DNA of 61,453 nucleotides from Oscillospiraceae bacterium (GTDB taxonomy: Bacteria; Bacillota; Clostridia; Oscillospirales; Acutalibacteraceae), in assembly GCA_015065445.1 (NCBI GenBank), contig SVQF01000003.1, positions 1-61,453 on the forward strand, given 5' to 3'. Below are positions 32,072 to 39,912 of this stretch, piece by piece. The notes under the pieces were generated by a model. It was not told the DNA's origin. It was given only the letters and a program-made list of their open reading frames with translations, and did no database searches. How positions within the stretch are numbered: position 1 is the first letter of the stretch; the number at the start of each line of letters is the position of its first letter. A program made the translations under genes and the position numbers.

Positions 32072-32455
32072 ATGACAGACGAAATGAAAGCGTTAATCGG
32101 ATTTCAGCAGGGCGAACTTGATGCGGTTGCTCTTTACACCGCAATGGCAAAGGTTACGAAGGATGAGGAGATGAAACAGACTCTCACCAAAATGGCAGCC
32201 GACGAGGGCAAGCACGCCCGCATATTAAAAGAGTACACGGGCACAGTGCTTAAACCTAAAAGTACGATGAAAAATTTTGTTGTGCCTCTGTACAGAATGT
32301 TCGGCAAAAAGCCGCTTTTCAAGCTTATGGCTAAGTTTGAGTACGATTCTACCGACAAGTATCAGCCATACATAGATAAGTATCCGAACATAGCAGAAAT
32401 TGCCGCTGACGAAACACGCCACGGCAATCTGCTGATTGATATGATGTGCAAATAA
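32072..32455 (+). CDS. ferritin-like diiron protein (rubrerythrin-type four-helix bundle)
   Basis: 127 residues, nearly all helical. Candidate iron ligands are arranged as in rubrerythrin-like domains: Glu in FQQGELDAVALY (about residue 15), E..H in ADEGKHARIL (about 46-51) and E..H in ADETRHGNLL (about 111-116). There is no C-terminal rubredoxin domain, so it is an erythrin/VIT1-like short form. Proposed roles are peroxide reduction or iron handling. It starts 1 bp after the lipase stop, with a TTGGAGG site. Location downstream of the peroxidase-thioredoxin operon fits oxidative stress. Exact family name not certain. Confidence 0.75.
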   Translation: MTDEMKALIGFQQGELDAVALYTAMAKVTKDEEMKQTLTKMAADEGKHARILKEYTGTVLKPKSTMKNFVVPLYRMFGKKPLFKLMAKFEYDSTDKYQPYIDKYPNIAEIAADETRHGNLLIDMMCK

Positions 32456-32457
32456 AT

Positions 32458-32492
32458 AAATGCCTGTATGCTTATGCATACAGGCATTTTTG
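32458..32492. terminator. bidirectional terminator between the ferritin-like gene and fumC
   Basis: AAATGCCTGTATG/CATACAGGCATTTTT hairpin, T-rich on the plus side and A-rich on the other, between converging genes. Confidence 0.88.
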
Positions 32493-33869
32493 TTATACCA
32501 TTTCTTCGGGTTTGAACACTTTGTCAAATTCCTCTGCGGACAGAAAGCCGAGCTTTACGCAAGCCTCTTTGAGCGAGATGTTTTCGGCAAACGCTTTTTT
32601 TGCCGTTTTTGCCGCATTTTCGTAACCTATGTACGGGTTAAGTGCGGTCACAAGCATCAGCGAGTTGTGAAGGTTGTGGTGCATTTTATCCCGATTTGCT
32701 TTTATTCCGCTTACGCAGTTTGCATTAAACGAGTTCATAGCGTCGCCCAGCAGACGTGCGGACTGAACAAAATTATAAATTGTGACGGGCATAAACACGT
32801 TAAGCTCAAAATTGCCCTGACTTGCTGCAAACCCGATTGCAGCGTCGTTACCCATAACCTGAACGGCAACCATTGTAACAGCCTCGCACTGCGTGGGATT
32901 TACCTTACCGGGCATAATCGAAGAGCCGGGTTCGTTTTCGGGTATAGTGATTTCGCCGAGTCCGAGCCTCGGTCCGCTTGCAAGCCAGCGGACGTCGTTT
33001 GCAATTTTCATAAGGTCTGCGGCAAGTGCCTTCAAAGCACCGTGGGCAAACACAATTTCGTCCTTCGAGGTCAGTGCGTGGAATTTGTTGTCGGCGGTCA
33101 AATACTTTGTGCCTGTAATCTCTGTAAGGGCAGCAGCAACCTCGGTGTCAAATCCTTTGGGTGTATTGAGTCCCGTGCCTACCGCAGTTCCGCCGAGTGC
33201 GAGTTCGCTGAGCGGCTCAAGGGAAGTTTCTATTAACTGACGGTCTTTTTCAAGGCTTGCACGCCAGCCGCTGATTTCCTGCGAAAACGCTATTGGCGTT
33301 GCGTCCTGCAGGTGAGTGCGTCCGCTTTTAATAACGCCTTCGTTCTCCTCTTCAAGCCTTTTCATAGTCGCAACCAAGCCGTCAATCGCAGGGAGCACCC
33401 TGTTCTTAACCGAGCTAACCGCAGCGATGTGCATCGCCGTTGGAAAGGTGTCGTTAGAACTCTGGCTCATATTTATGTCGTCGTTCGGGTGGCATAATTT
33501 TTTGCCCGCAATCTCGTTAGCACGGTTTGCAATAACTTCGTTTGCGTTCATATTAGACTGAGTTCCCGAACCCGTCTGCCATACCACGAGCGGAAAGTGT
33601 TCGTCAAGTTTTCCGTCTGCAACCTCGTCGCAAGCAGTGCAGATAGCTGCGAGTTTTTCGTCAGTCATTTTTTCGGGGCGGAGCTTGTTATTTGAAATTG
33701 CGGCAGCCTTTTTAAGCAGACCGAAGGCGTGCGTGATTTCACGGGGCATCACTTCGATGCCTTCGCCTATTTTAAAGTTGTCTTTGCTACGTTGAGTCTG
33801 GGCTCCCCAGTACCTGTCGGCAGGAACTTTAACTTCACCCATTGAGTCGTGTTCAATACGAAAGTCCAT
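32493..33869 (-). CDS. fumC: class II fumarate hydratase
   Basis: Reversible hydration of fumarate to malate in the cytoplasm; iron-independent homotetramer. 458 residues. The superfamily signature GSSIMPGKVNPTQCEA (about residues 315-330), the substrate blocks SGSGTQSNMNANEV and SQSSNDTFPTAMH, and KSGRTHLQDATPI are intact. RBS AGGAGAA. It is the last gene of a run SDR - methyltransferase - MFS transporter - fumC on the minus strand, with only a weak hairpin ahead of it, so it may be partly co-transcribed. Confidence 0.95.
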   Translation of the reverse strand: MDFRIEHDSMGEVKVPADRYWGAQTQRSKDNFKIGEGIEVMPREITHAFGLLKKAAAISNNKLRPEKMTDEKLAAICTACDEVADGKLDEHFPLVVWQTGSGTQSNMNANEVIANRANEIAGKKLCHPNDDINMSQSSNDTFPTAMHIAAVSSVKNRVLPAIDGLVATMKRLEEENEGVIKSGRTHLQDATPIAFSQEISGWRASLEKDRQLIETSLEPLSELALGGTAVGTGLNTPKGFDTEVAAALTEITGTKYLTADNKFHALTSKDEIVFAHGALKALAADLMKIANDVRWLASGPRLGLGEITIPENEPGSSIMPGKVNPTQCEAVTMVAVQVMGNDAAIGFAASQGNFELNVFMPVTIYNFVQSARLLGDAMNSFNANCVSGIKANRDKMHHNLHNSLMLVTALNPYIGYENAAKTAKKAFAENISLKEACVKLGFLSAEEFDKVFKPEEMV

Positions 33870-33886
33870 AATGTTCTCCTATAATA

Positions 33887-33909
33887 ACGGGCGGATATAA
33901 TCCGCCCGT
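33887..33909 (-). terminator. hairpin between the MFS gene and fumC
   Basis: ACGGGCGGAT/ATCCGCCCGT stem with ATA loop, followed on the minus strand by TTATTAT. A partial terminator at best. Confidence 0.5.
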
Positions 33910-33918
33910 GTAATTGCA

Positions 33919-35367
33919 TTATTCTTCAAGCGAACCTCTGCGTTCTGCAAGAGCCGCTGTGATTTTTTCTTTCTTTTCGCCGACGATGTCGTATTTGAGA
34001 ATCGGGAAAATTGAAATCAGTGCAAGGATGCCGGGCAGTGCGGTATACGCAAAGAAGATTAAGTCTTTGTTGCAGTCTGAAAAATCTTTGATTTTAAGTG
34101 CGTCGTAGTAGCCTGAAGCACCAACAAATATAAGACCTACTGCCATACCGAGAGCAAGGCAAACTTTGATTGTGAGAGTGAGAATCGAGTAGCACGCACC
34201 CTCGTTACGCTTGCCTGTTTCATACTCGTATGCGTCAACGCAGTCAGCCGTCATAATCATTGGCATAAGTGTAACTGCACCAAACTGTAAGCCGATAAGG
34301 AACAGCGACGCATAAAACAGAACTGTAAGAACGGTGTTTTTAGGATTCTCAAACCAGAAGTGGCCGATTGCGAACGAGAATATCGAAGCGGCAAATCCGT
34401 AAACCGAAAGAAGAATATATGTTTTTTTCTCGTTGAGTTTTTTAATAAGGAACGGGCAGATTGCCATACTTATCATTGAGCCAATCGCCGTCACAATGCC
34501 AAGAACAACAACAAGATTCTGGCTGCCGAGGATTATTGAAGCAGCCTGCACCTGAATGCCCATAGCCATCTGTCTTCCAAATCCGAGGAAGTACGAAATA
34601 ATCACAAGCATAAACGGTTTGTTAGCCTTGAGTGCGGCAAACATTTCTTTAAAACCGATGGTTTCGCTTGAGGTGTTTGTAACCCTCTCTTTGTTAACAA
34701 TCGGAATGAGCGAAAACAGAACACAGCCAAAAATCGCTGTGAGTATACCGACAAATAGGAACTCGGTTGAATTCATAGGTGCGTCCTGCTTGCCCTCGAG
34801 TCCTATAACCTTAGAACCCTGCGGAACGATAAGGCACACTATAGGTACTATTACGGCACAGGCGGAAAATCCAATCTGTTTTGCGGTGTTCGAAATCGAA
34901 ACGACGTTTGTTCTCTCAGTAGGATTCGGTGTGAGTGCAGCGGCAATACCCTGTGACGGAACGTCGCCCATTGTCATTGCAATTGACCATATAAGGCTTA
35001 CAACAAAAATCCACACATACAGCATTACGCCTTTAAACGGCACGTTGACAAAAATGAGGATTGTTGTAATAAGCAGCGGAGCGAGTGAGTAAAGAATCAT
35101 CGACTTGAACTTGCCGATTTTACTCTTTGAGCGGTCAACAAGGTTGCCGACAATCGGGTCAGCCGCAGCCGATACTATCTTTGCAACAAGAATAAGAATT
35201 GCAACAATAATAACATCTGCTTTAAGAATTGAACCCGAAAACTCTGCCTGATATGTAAACAGCAGACCTACAATAGCCTGAAAACCAAACAGGCCGAGCG
35301 AGTAAGAGATAATTTCTTTTAAACTAAGGTGCTTTTGTTTAGTGATGTCTTTGATTTCTTCTGACAT
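33919..35367 (-). CDS. MFS transporter of the GPH type
   Basis: 482 residues, about 12 membrane helices. Loop block GNLVDRSKSKIGKFKSM (about residues 74-90) and TADCVDAYEYETGKRNEGACYS (about 373-394) are characteristic of cation-coupled sugar symporters of the MelB kind. The C-terminal VGEKKEKITAALAERR is almost the same as in the paralogue at 14381-15973. RBS AAAGGAG. It starts 4 bp after the methyltransferase gene in an operon facing a TetR regulator, so its substrate could be the ligand or product handled by that SDR/methyltransferase pair rather than a sugar. Inference. Confidence 0.87.
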   Translation of the reverse strand: MSEEIKDITKQKHLSLKEIISYSLGLFGFQAIVGLLFTYQAEFSGSILKADVIIVAILILVAKIVSAAADPIVGNLVDRSKSKIGKFKSMILYSLAPLLITTILIFVNVPFKGVMLYVWIFVVSLIWSIAMTMGDVPSQGIAAALTPNPTERTNVVSISNTAKQIGFSACAVIVPIVCLIVPQGSKVIGLEGKQDAPMNSTEFLFVGILTAIFGCVLFSLIPIVNKERVTNTSSETIGFKEMFAALKANKPFMLVIISYFLGFGRQMAMGIQVQAASIILGSQNLVVVLGIVTAIGSMISMAICPFLIKKLNEKKTYILLSVYGFAASIFSFAIGHFWFENPKNTVLTVLFYASLFLIGLQFGAVTLMPMIMTADCVDAYEYETGKRNEGACYSILTLTIKVCLALGMAVGLIFVGASGYYDALKIKDFSDCNKDLIFFAYTALPGILALISIFPILKYDIVGEKKEKITAALAERRGSLEE

Positions 35368-35371
35368 AGAT

Positions 35372-36058
35372 TTACTCCTTTACGTTTTGCTGAGGTGTGT
35401 ATATCCATTTTGAAAAGCCCTGCGGTACCGTAACAAGCGGCAGCCCTTTGTGGTAAAAAATTCTCAGCCGTTTTTCACGCACCCAGCCTTCTCTGCCTTT
35501 AAGATACGAGCCGCTTTGCTGGTCAACCCAGTAAAACACTGTTACGGGATGGTTTATTTCACTTTCAAATTTGTCAATAAACGTTTTGAAAAATTCTGTT
35601 TCAAACGGTCTGCCAAGGTACATAACGGTAATGTCGGACAAATCCTGTTTAAATGCGTCGCCTGCAATAATTTCAACGTTGTCAAACTGCTTTGCCCAGT
35701 CTGACGCAATTTTTGCAACGTCACCGTTCAGTTCAACACCTCGGATTTTTCCTTTAAAACCGTATTCGGCAGCCATATATGCAAGCACTCTGCCCTTACC
35801 GCAACCGATGTCGGCAAACACGTCGTTTTTGTCAAATTTTTCGCCTTCAAACATCCGACGCAGTGCGGGGTAGGGCGACGACTCGCTGCCCGTTGCACCC
35901 ATATCTTCACGGTGCTGCGACGCAACGTAGTTCCCAAGCGACATTCCCACAAGTTTTTTGTCGTGCCTGATGTCAACTTCTTGCGATAACCGCTTGACCC
36001 TCGAATTGAAAAACCTGACAAACTTATTGTTGAGTATTTTATTAGGTAACTTTTTCAT
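35372..36058 (-). CDS. class I SAM-dependent methyltransferase
   Basis: 228 residues. SAM motif I DVFADIGCGKGRVLAYMA (about residues 80-97), an acidic residue in the following strand (RGVELNG), and VEIIAGDAF as motif II make the Rossmann fold clear. The N-terminal segment of about 75 residues is basic and helical. The post-II motif VMYLGRPFE replaces the usual NPP/DPP. The target is unknown. Start codon overlaps the stop of the SDR gene by one base, so the two are translated together. Some small-molecule methylation coupled to the SDR and exported or imported by the MFS protein is conceivable. Confidence 0.82.
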   Translation of the reverse strand: MKKLPNKILNNKFVRFFNSRVKRLSQEVDIRHDKKLVGMSLGNYVASQHREDMGATGSESSPYPALRRMFEGEKFDKNDVFADIGCGKGRVLAYMAAEYGFKGKIRGVELNGDVAKIASDWAKQFDNVEIIAGDAFKQDLSDITVMYLGRPFETEFFKTFIDKFESEINHPVTVFYWVDQQSGSYLKGREGWVREKRLRIFYHKGLPLVTVPQGFSKWIYTPQQNVKE

Positions 36059-36897
36059 TAATCGTCAAAAACTTCCTTGAAGATGTCAACATTTGCAAGT
36101 TTCATAACCGAGCTGAAAAGCATCGAGCCGTAAACGGGCATAACACGGTTGAAGGTGGACATAGCGTGGGCGTCAAATCCTCGTACCTGCATAGGATATT
36201 TGTACTCTATGCCACGCATAATCATTCTGACCATTCTGTCGCAGTCGGTTGAAATCATATTCATAACCTTCTGACCTTTGTCGTTTGACTCTTCACCCTG
36301 ATTGCGGAAAATGTCTGTTTTTGTAAATCCCGGGCAAACAAGACTTACATACATCTTACCTCTGAACTCAACACGCAGCGCCTCGGTAAAGCCTTTGAGT
36401 GCCGACTTTGACGCAGAGTACATAGAAGTACCCGCAAGAGTCATAAGTGCTGCCGACGAGTCGATGTTGATTACAGCGGGAGTTTCTGATTCAAGAATCA
36501 GGGGCAGCATAGTTTTAGTGGAATAAATGCAGGAATAAAAATTGATGTTCATAGCCTGCTCAATTTCTTCGTATGAGTATCTGTCAAACCTCTTGAACTT
36601 AGGCAGTATACCTGCATTGTTAATAAGTATATCAACCTTTGTGCCGTTTGCTTTAAGTTCTTCGGCAAAACTCTCCCAGTTTTCACGCTTTGACACATCA
36701 AAGAGTTTGTACGAGAAACGGTCTTTGTACTCGTCGCCGAGTTCTTCTATAAACTTAAGCATTTTTGGTTCGGACCTTGCAATACCAATAACGGTACAGC
36801 CGTGTTTTTTTATAAGAGTGGCAGCAATACCTGCTCCCATACCGCCCGAAGCACCTGTTACCACTGCGGTTTTTCCGCTGAGCCAGCAATTACTCAT
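36058..36897 (-). CDS. short-chain dehydrogenase/reductase
   Basis: 279 residues. Classical SDR marks are TGASGGMG near the N-terminus (NAD(P) binding), NNAGILPKF, and SSAALMTLAGTSMYSASKSALKGF with the Ser, Tyr and Lys of the active site, then VCPGFTKTDIFR. The ATG chosen has GGAGG 7 nt upstream; an in-frame ATG 21 bp earlier has none. The C-terminal extension (about residues 215-279) is hydrophobic enough for a membrane-associated helix, as in SDRs acting on lipids or sterols. First gene of the operon, with a promoter of its own and a divergent TetR gene. Confidence 0.87.
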   Translation of the reverse strand: MSNCWLSGKTAVVTGASGGMGAGIAATLIKKHGCTVIGIARSEPKMLKFIEELGDEYKDRFSYKLFDVSKRENWESFAEELKANGTKVDILINNAGILPKFKRFDRYSYEEIEQAMNINFYSCIYSTKTMLPLILESETPAVINIDSSAALMTLAGTSMYSASKSALKGFTEALRVEFRGKMYVSLVCPGFTKTDIFRNQGEESNDKGQKVMNMISTDCDRMVRMIMRGIEYKYPMQVRGFDAHAMSTFNRVMPVYGSMLFSSVMKLANVDIFKEVFDD

Positions 36898-36934
36898 ATT
36901 TATTACCTCCGAATACAAAGAATAATTCTATATA

Positions 36935-36963
36935 ATTATACAATAAATATTAAATTAATACAA
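36935..36963 (-). promoter_or_regulatory. promoter of the SDR-methyltransferase-MFS operon
   Basis: Minus strand TTGTAT (36958-36963), 17 bp spacer, perfect TATAAT (36935-36940). Confidence 0.6.
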
Positions 36964-37018
36964 TGTTTTATTATATAAATTTGGAGGACTTACCAAAAGT
37001 GTATAAAAAATGAATAAA

Positions 37019-37041
37019 AATTAGCAAAAATATTGCTAATT
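37019..37041. promoter_or_regulatory. TetR-type operator palindrome
   Basis: Two perfect 9 bp arms, AATTAGCAA and TTGCTAATT, with a 5 bp centre. It lies in the divergent region and overlaps the -35 area of the tetR gene (a TATTAT -10 sits downstream near 37055), so autoregulation is likely. It is about 55 bp upstream of the SDR promoter. Confidence 0.75.
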
Positions 37042-37084
37042 GAATTTTTATGTGTTATTATATGCACGCGTGGAGGTGAATTGT

Positions 37085-37615
37085 ATGGACAAAAGAATTG
37101 TCAAAACCAGACTGGCTGTATTTAACGCAGTTTTTGATCTGGCAACAGAGAAAGAACTTGACAAAATAACCGTAGTTGAGCTTTGCAATCGTGCAGGTAT
37201 TAACAAAAGCACGTTTTATCTTCACTATAAAAGTATCGACGATTGTTTTCAACAGTGTTTTGATTATTTCGCCGGCAGAATTCTTGACTTAAGCAAGGGC
37301 ATAAATTACATTGATATGTCTGTTTCTCCCGAACAAAACGTAGCAGCAATCCTTGACGTGGTGGAACAAAACATCAAATACTTCGAGCGTTTTAAAAACA
37401 GCGTGATTTATGAGTCGGCAATTAAGTCGTTAAAAGACAGCTTTGTTCAGTCAATTTGCAAAACCAATAACATTAATGTAAACGACAATTATCACGAAGT
37501 TGCCAAGGTTACATTCCTTGTCGGCGGTTGTGCGGACGTCATTATTAAAATGATGCCAAACTTCAACCGTGAAGAAATTGAAAAAATAATGATTAATGTT
37601 ATAAAAAGAAAATAA
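37085..37615 (+). CDS. TetR-family transcriptional regulator
   Basis: 176 residues. N-terminal helix-turn-helix: KTRLAVFNAVFDLATEKELDKITVVELCNRAGINKSTFYLHYKSIDDCFQQ (about residues 7-57), with the TFYLHY recognition segment typical of TetR. The C-terminal ligand/dimer domain is short and resembles the TetR_C_8 type found in many Clostridia. The ATG after TGGAGGTG is chosen; an upstream in-frame ATG lacks a ribosome site. It is divergent from the SDR operon, with a perfect palindrome between them. Confidence 0.9.
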   Translation: MDKRIVKTRLAVFNAVFDLATEKELDKITVVELCNRAGINKSTFYLHYKSIDDCFQQCFDYFAGRILDLSKGINYIDMSVSPEQNVAAILDVVEQNIKYFERFKNSVIYESAIKSLKDSFVQSICKTNNINVNDNYHEVAKVTFLVGGCADVIIKMMPNFNREEIEKIMINVIKRK

Positions 37616-37635
37616 CGGGGCAACCCGTTATTTTT
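37609..37635. terminator. bidirectional terminator between tetR and the capsule operon
   Basis: AAAATAACGGG/CCCGTTATTTT stem with a GCAA tetraloop and T-rich flank on both strands. It closes the 15 kb polysaccharide operon. Confidence 0.88.
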
Positions 37636-38440
37636 CTTTTATTTTTATAACTTCTATTAGGTGATTTATCCGCTGGTTTTCCGGCGGCAGCGTCATATAG
37701 TCGCCGTACATTTTTGTAAGATATTCCTCATATCCCACAGGTGCTTTTAGCATTGCACCTTCAAATTCAAGCTCACAGGTTGTGAGCATTTTTTCTTTTT
37801 CTATAGCGGCCTTTATTCCTCCCCAAGAGGAACTCGCTGCATAACGTGAGCTTTCCAACGGGTACTGCATTGCGATTTTTTGCATTTTTTTGCCGTAGTA
37901 CTCAGCACCCTTTATTCTCGAAAAAGCTATTACGGGTATTTTTACAATTTTGCGAAGAAGTGTTTTGCCGCTCCCGTATTCGCAGCAGGCATTTTCAAGC
38001 AGGAAAGCATAGCGTTTAATGCGTTCTGCTTTAGATGACAATGTTTTTTCTTCAAGTTGAGGTAGGCCGTCTATCGGGAAAATATCAACCCAGAGTTCAG
38101 TATGAAGTGAGGTCTTCGAGTTAACTATTTTTGTGTTCATATCAAGTACTTTTGCAAAAGGATACGGCGAGTTTTCTGCGGTAAGGCTGACGAGCTTGTA
38201 GTTTTCGCCTATGGGTTCGGTTTTAACAAGTTCGTGCAGTCTGTTGTAGTCTTCACGTGGCATAGCCAAATCTATGTCGTCGTCCCACGGAATAAATCCT
38301 TTATGCCTTACCGCACCGAGAAGCGTGCCGCCGACCATAATATAACTGAGTCCGTGTGCGTCACAGTATTTTACAACGTCAAGGGTGATTCCAAACAGAG
38401 CCTTTTTTAACTCATCACCCGTCAGAATATGATTATCCAT
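37628..38440 (-). CDS. LicD-family phosphotransferase-like protein
   Basis: 270 residues of the LicD/fukutin-related nucleotidyltransferase-fold family, whose members attach phosphorylcholine or other phospho-substituents to surface glycans. The core block is GGTLLGAVRHKGFIPWDDDIDLAMPREDYNRL (about residues 34-65), containing the metal-binding DDD-ID. The later stretch TELWVDIFPIDGLP also fits. The start is taken at the ATG behind GGAGCG, overlapping the flippase end by 8 bp. Last gene of the operon. No licA/licB/licC choline genes are in the window, so the donor may be something other than CDP-choline. Confidence 0.87.
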   Translation of the reverse strand: MDNHILTGDELKKALFGITLDVVKYCDAHGLSYIMVGGTLLGAVRHKGFIPWDDDIDLAMPREDYNRLHELVKTEPIGENYKLVSLTAENSPYPFAKVLDMNTKIVNSKTSLHTELWVDIFPIDGLPQLEEKTLSSKAERIKRYAFLLENACCEYGSGKTLLRKIVKIPVIAFSRIKGAEYYGKKMQKIAMQYPLESSRYAASSSWGGIKAAIEKEKMLTTCELEFEGAMLKAPVGYEEYLTKMYGDYMTLPPENQRINHLIEVIKIKEK

Positions 38441-39902
38441 TTTTCGCTCCAATTTTAGATTTTATAAATTTAACAGCGTGGTTTATACCCGTTAACGTAA
38501 AGTATTCACGTTCAACAATCAGCACTGCAAAGTAAATTACTCCGCCGCCTGCAATAAGAATTACAAGGCTTGCTGCGTTAAGCGGCAGCTTTTCGGACAG
38601 TATCCACAGCACTGCCAGCATTACGCCGCCTGCAACGATATACTTGCCGCAAAGCGTAAAGATTTTGCCTACGCTGAAATAGCGGTGACGTGCCACATAC
38701 ATAAGCATTGCAACCATAATAACTACTTCGCCTGCAACAGAGGCAACAGCCGCACCGTCAGCCTGCATATTCGGTATAAGCACGGCATTGAGTATTACGT
38801 TAACCGCACCGCCGATTAAAACGCATACGGTGTAAACGTTCTGACGTCCCGTCGAGATGAAAAACTGCGTTGACGAGGTAGAGTTGAGTGCAATCGGCAC
38901 AAACAGCAGTGCCATAATACAGAGTACGTTGATTACGGGTTCAAACCCGTCACCGAAGAATACGGGTACGAGCGTGCGTGATACACCTATTACGCCGCAC
39001 ATCAGAGGCACTCCCAAAAACCACACAAATCGGTATGAGCGGTACAGGTAATCTTCCATTTCGTCAATCTTGTTTTCTGCGTACGCCTTTGAACTTTTCG
39101 GCAACAGGACGGTGTTGAGTGCGGTAATCATAATAAGAGCCATTTTAACAATTTTGTTGCTCTGCTCATAGTATCCGTTTTGGGCGTCGCTCTGAGTGAT
39201 TACACCAATCATGGTTTTGTCGAGCATTTCGTACATCTGCAGTGCCATCGCAGGTATGAAAAGCTGCATTATAACGCCGAAATCCGTAAACGGTTTTGGC
39301 TTGTAGCCGTCAACTTTTACAAGATATTTTCTTAAATACGGGATTATTGACAGGTTGCCGAGGAAGGTGAGTCCTGCAAGCATCAGCACGTATTTCCAAA
39401 GATCGTCGGGGTTGTGAATAAAAACAAATATTATTACTACGTTAAGCAGCTTAATAGCATAGTTACGCAGTGCAACTCTGCGAAAGTCCTCCATACCCTG
39501 AAAGAACCACGCCGTGTCGCACAGTGTGGCAAGAAGATAAAAGCCCTGAATCAGTGCTATACCTTTGTTTTTTGCAAAAACAAGCACATAAACGGTGTAT
39601 AGCACAAGTGCCAAACCGGATGTTACAAGGCGTAACGTCAGAATATCCCAGAACTTTTTGCTTCTGCCCACAGGGTCGTCCTGCAGAATACCAATCTGCT
39701 TGCTGCCGTAAGTCGATGTGCCAAGTACCGAAAAAATTACAAAGTAACTTACTATTGAGTACGTAAAGCTGTATATACCAATGCCGTCTGCACCGAGGGC
39801 ACGTGATATATACGGTGTTGTGACAAGCGGCACAATAATTGCAAGCAGCTGATAGCTTGTGTTAAATATATAATTTTTAACTACTTTTTTATTGCTTGAC
39901 AT
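38433..39902 (-). CDS. Wzx-type polysaccharide flippase
   Basis: 489 residues with about 14 membrane helices, of the MOP superfamily (polysaccharide_synt). It moves undecaprenyl-linked repeat units across the membrane. The N-terminal block KNYIFNTSYQLLAIIVPLVTTPYISRALGADGIGIYSFTYSI is the typical Wzx opening. The CapF/Wzx-like segments WFFQGMEDFRR and STRYFI-type loop SSTQFFISTGRQNVYT follow. Tenth of the polymer-assembly genes in reading order after the polymerase. Serves the same pathway as the Wzy, Wzz and sugar-transferase genes upstream. Confidence 0.9.
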   Translation of the reverse strand: MSSNKKVVKNYIFNTSYQLLAIIVPLVTTPYISRALGADGIGIYSFTYSIVSYFVIFSVLGTSTYGSKQIGILQDDPVGRSKKFWDILTLRLVTSGLALVLYTVYVLVFAKNKGIALIQGFYLLATLCDTAWFFQGMEDFRRVALRNYAIKLLNVVIIFVFIHNPDDLWKYVLMLAGLTFLGNLSIIPYLRKYLVKVDGYKPKPFTDFGVIMQLFIPAMALQMYEMLDKTMIGVITQSDAQNGYYEQSNKIVKMALIMITALNTVLLPKSSKAYAENKIDEMEDYLYRSYRFVWFLGVPLMCGVIGVSRTLVPVFFGDGFEPVINVLCIMALLFVPIALNSTSSTQFFISTGRQNVYTVCVLIGGAVNVILNAVLIPNMQADGAAVASVAGEVVIMVAMLMYVARHRYFSVGKIFTLCGKYIVAGGVMLAVLWILSEKLPLNAASLVILIAGGGVIYFAVLIVEREYFTLTGINHAVKFIKSKIGAKNG

Positions 39903-39912
39903 ATAATCTCCG

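Noticed and set aside
33887-33909. Hairpin GGGCGGAT/ATCCGCCC similar to one inside the repeated element, as a possible third copy.
   Set aside because: None of the other element parts (terminal repeats, GGTACC region, 15 bp stem) are present. The similarity is limited to a common GC-rich stem, so it is treated as a terminator-like hairpin.
36992-37015. Tiny frame starting GTG in the SDR-TetR divergent region after a GGAGG sequence.
   Set aside because: Only four codons long; the GGAGG is likely chance in an AT-rich promoter region.
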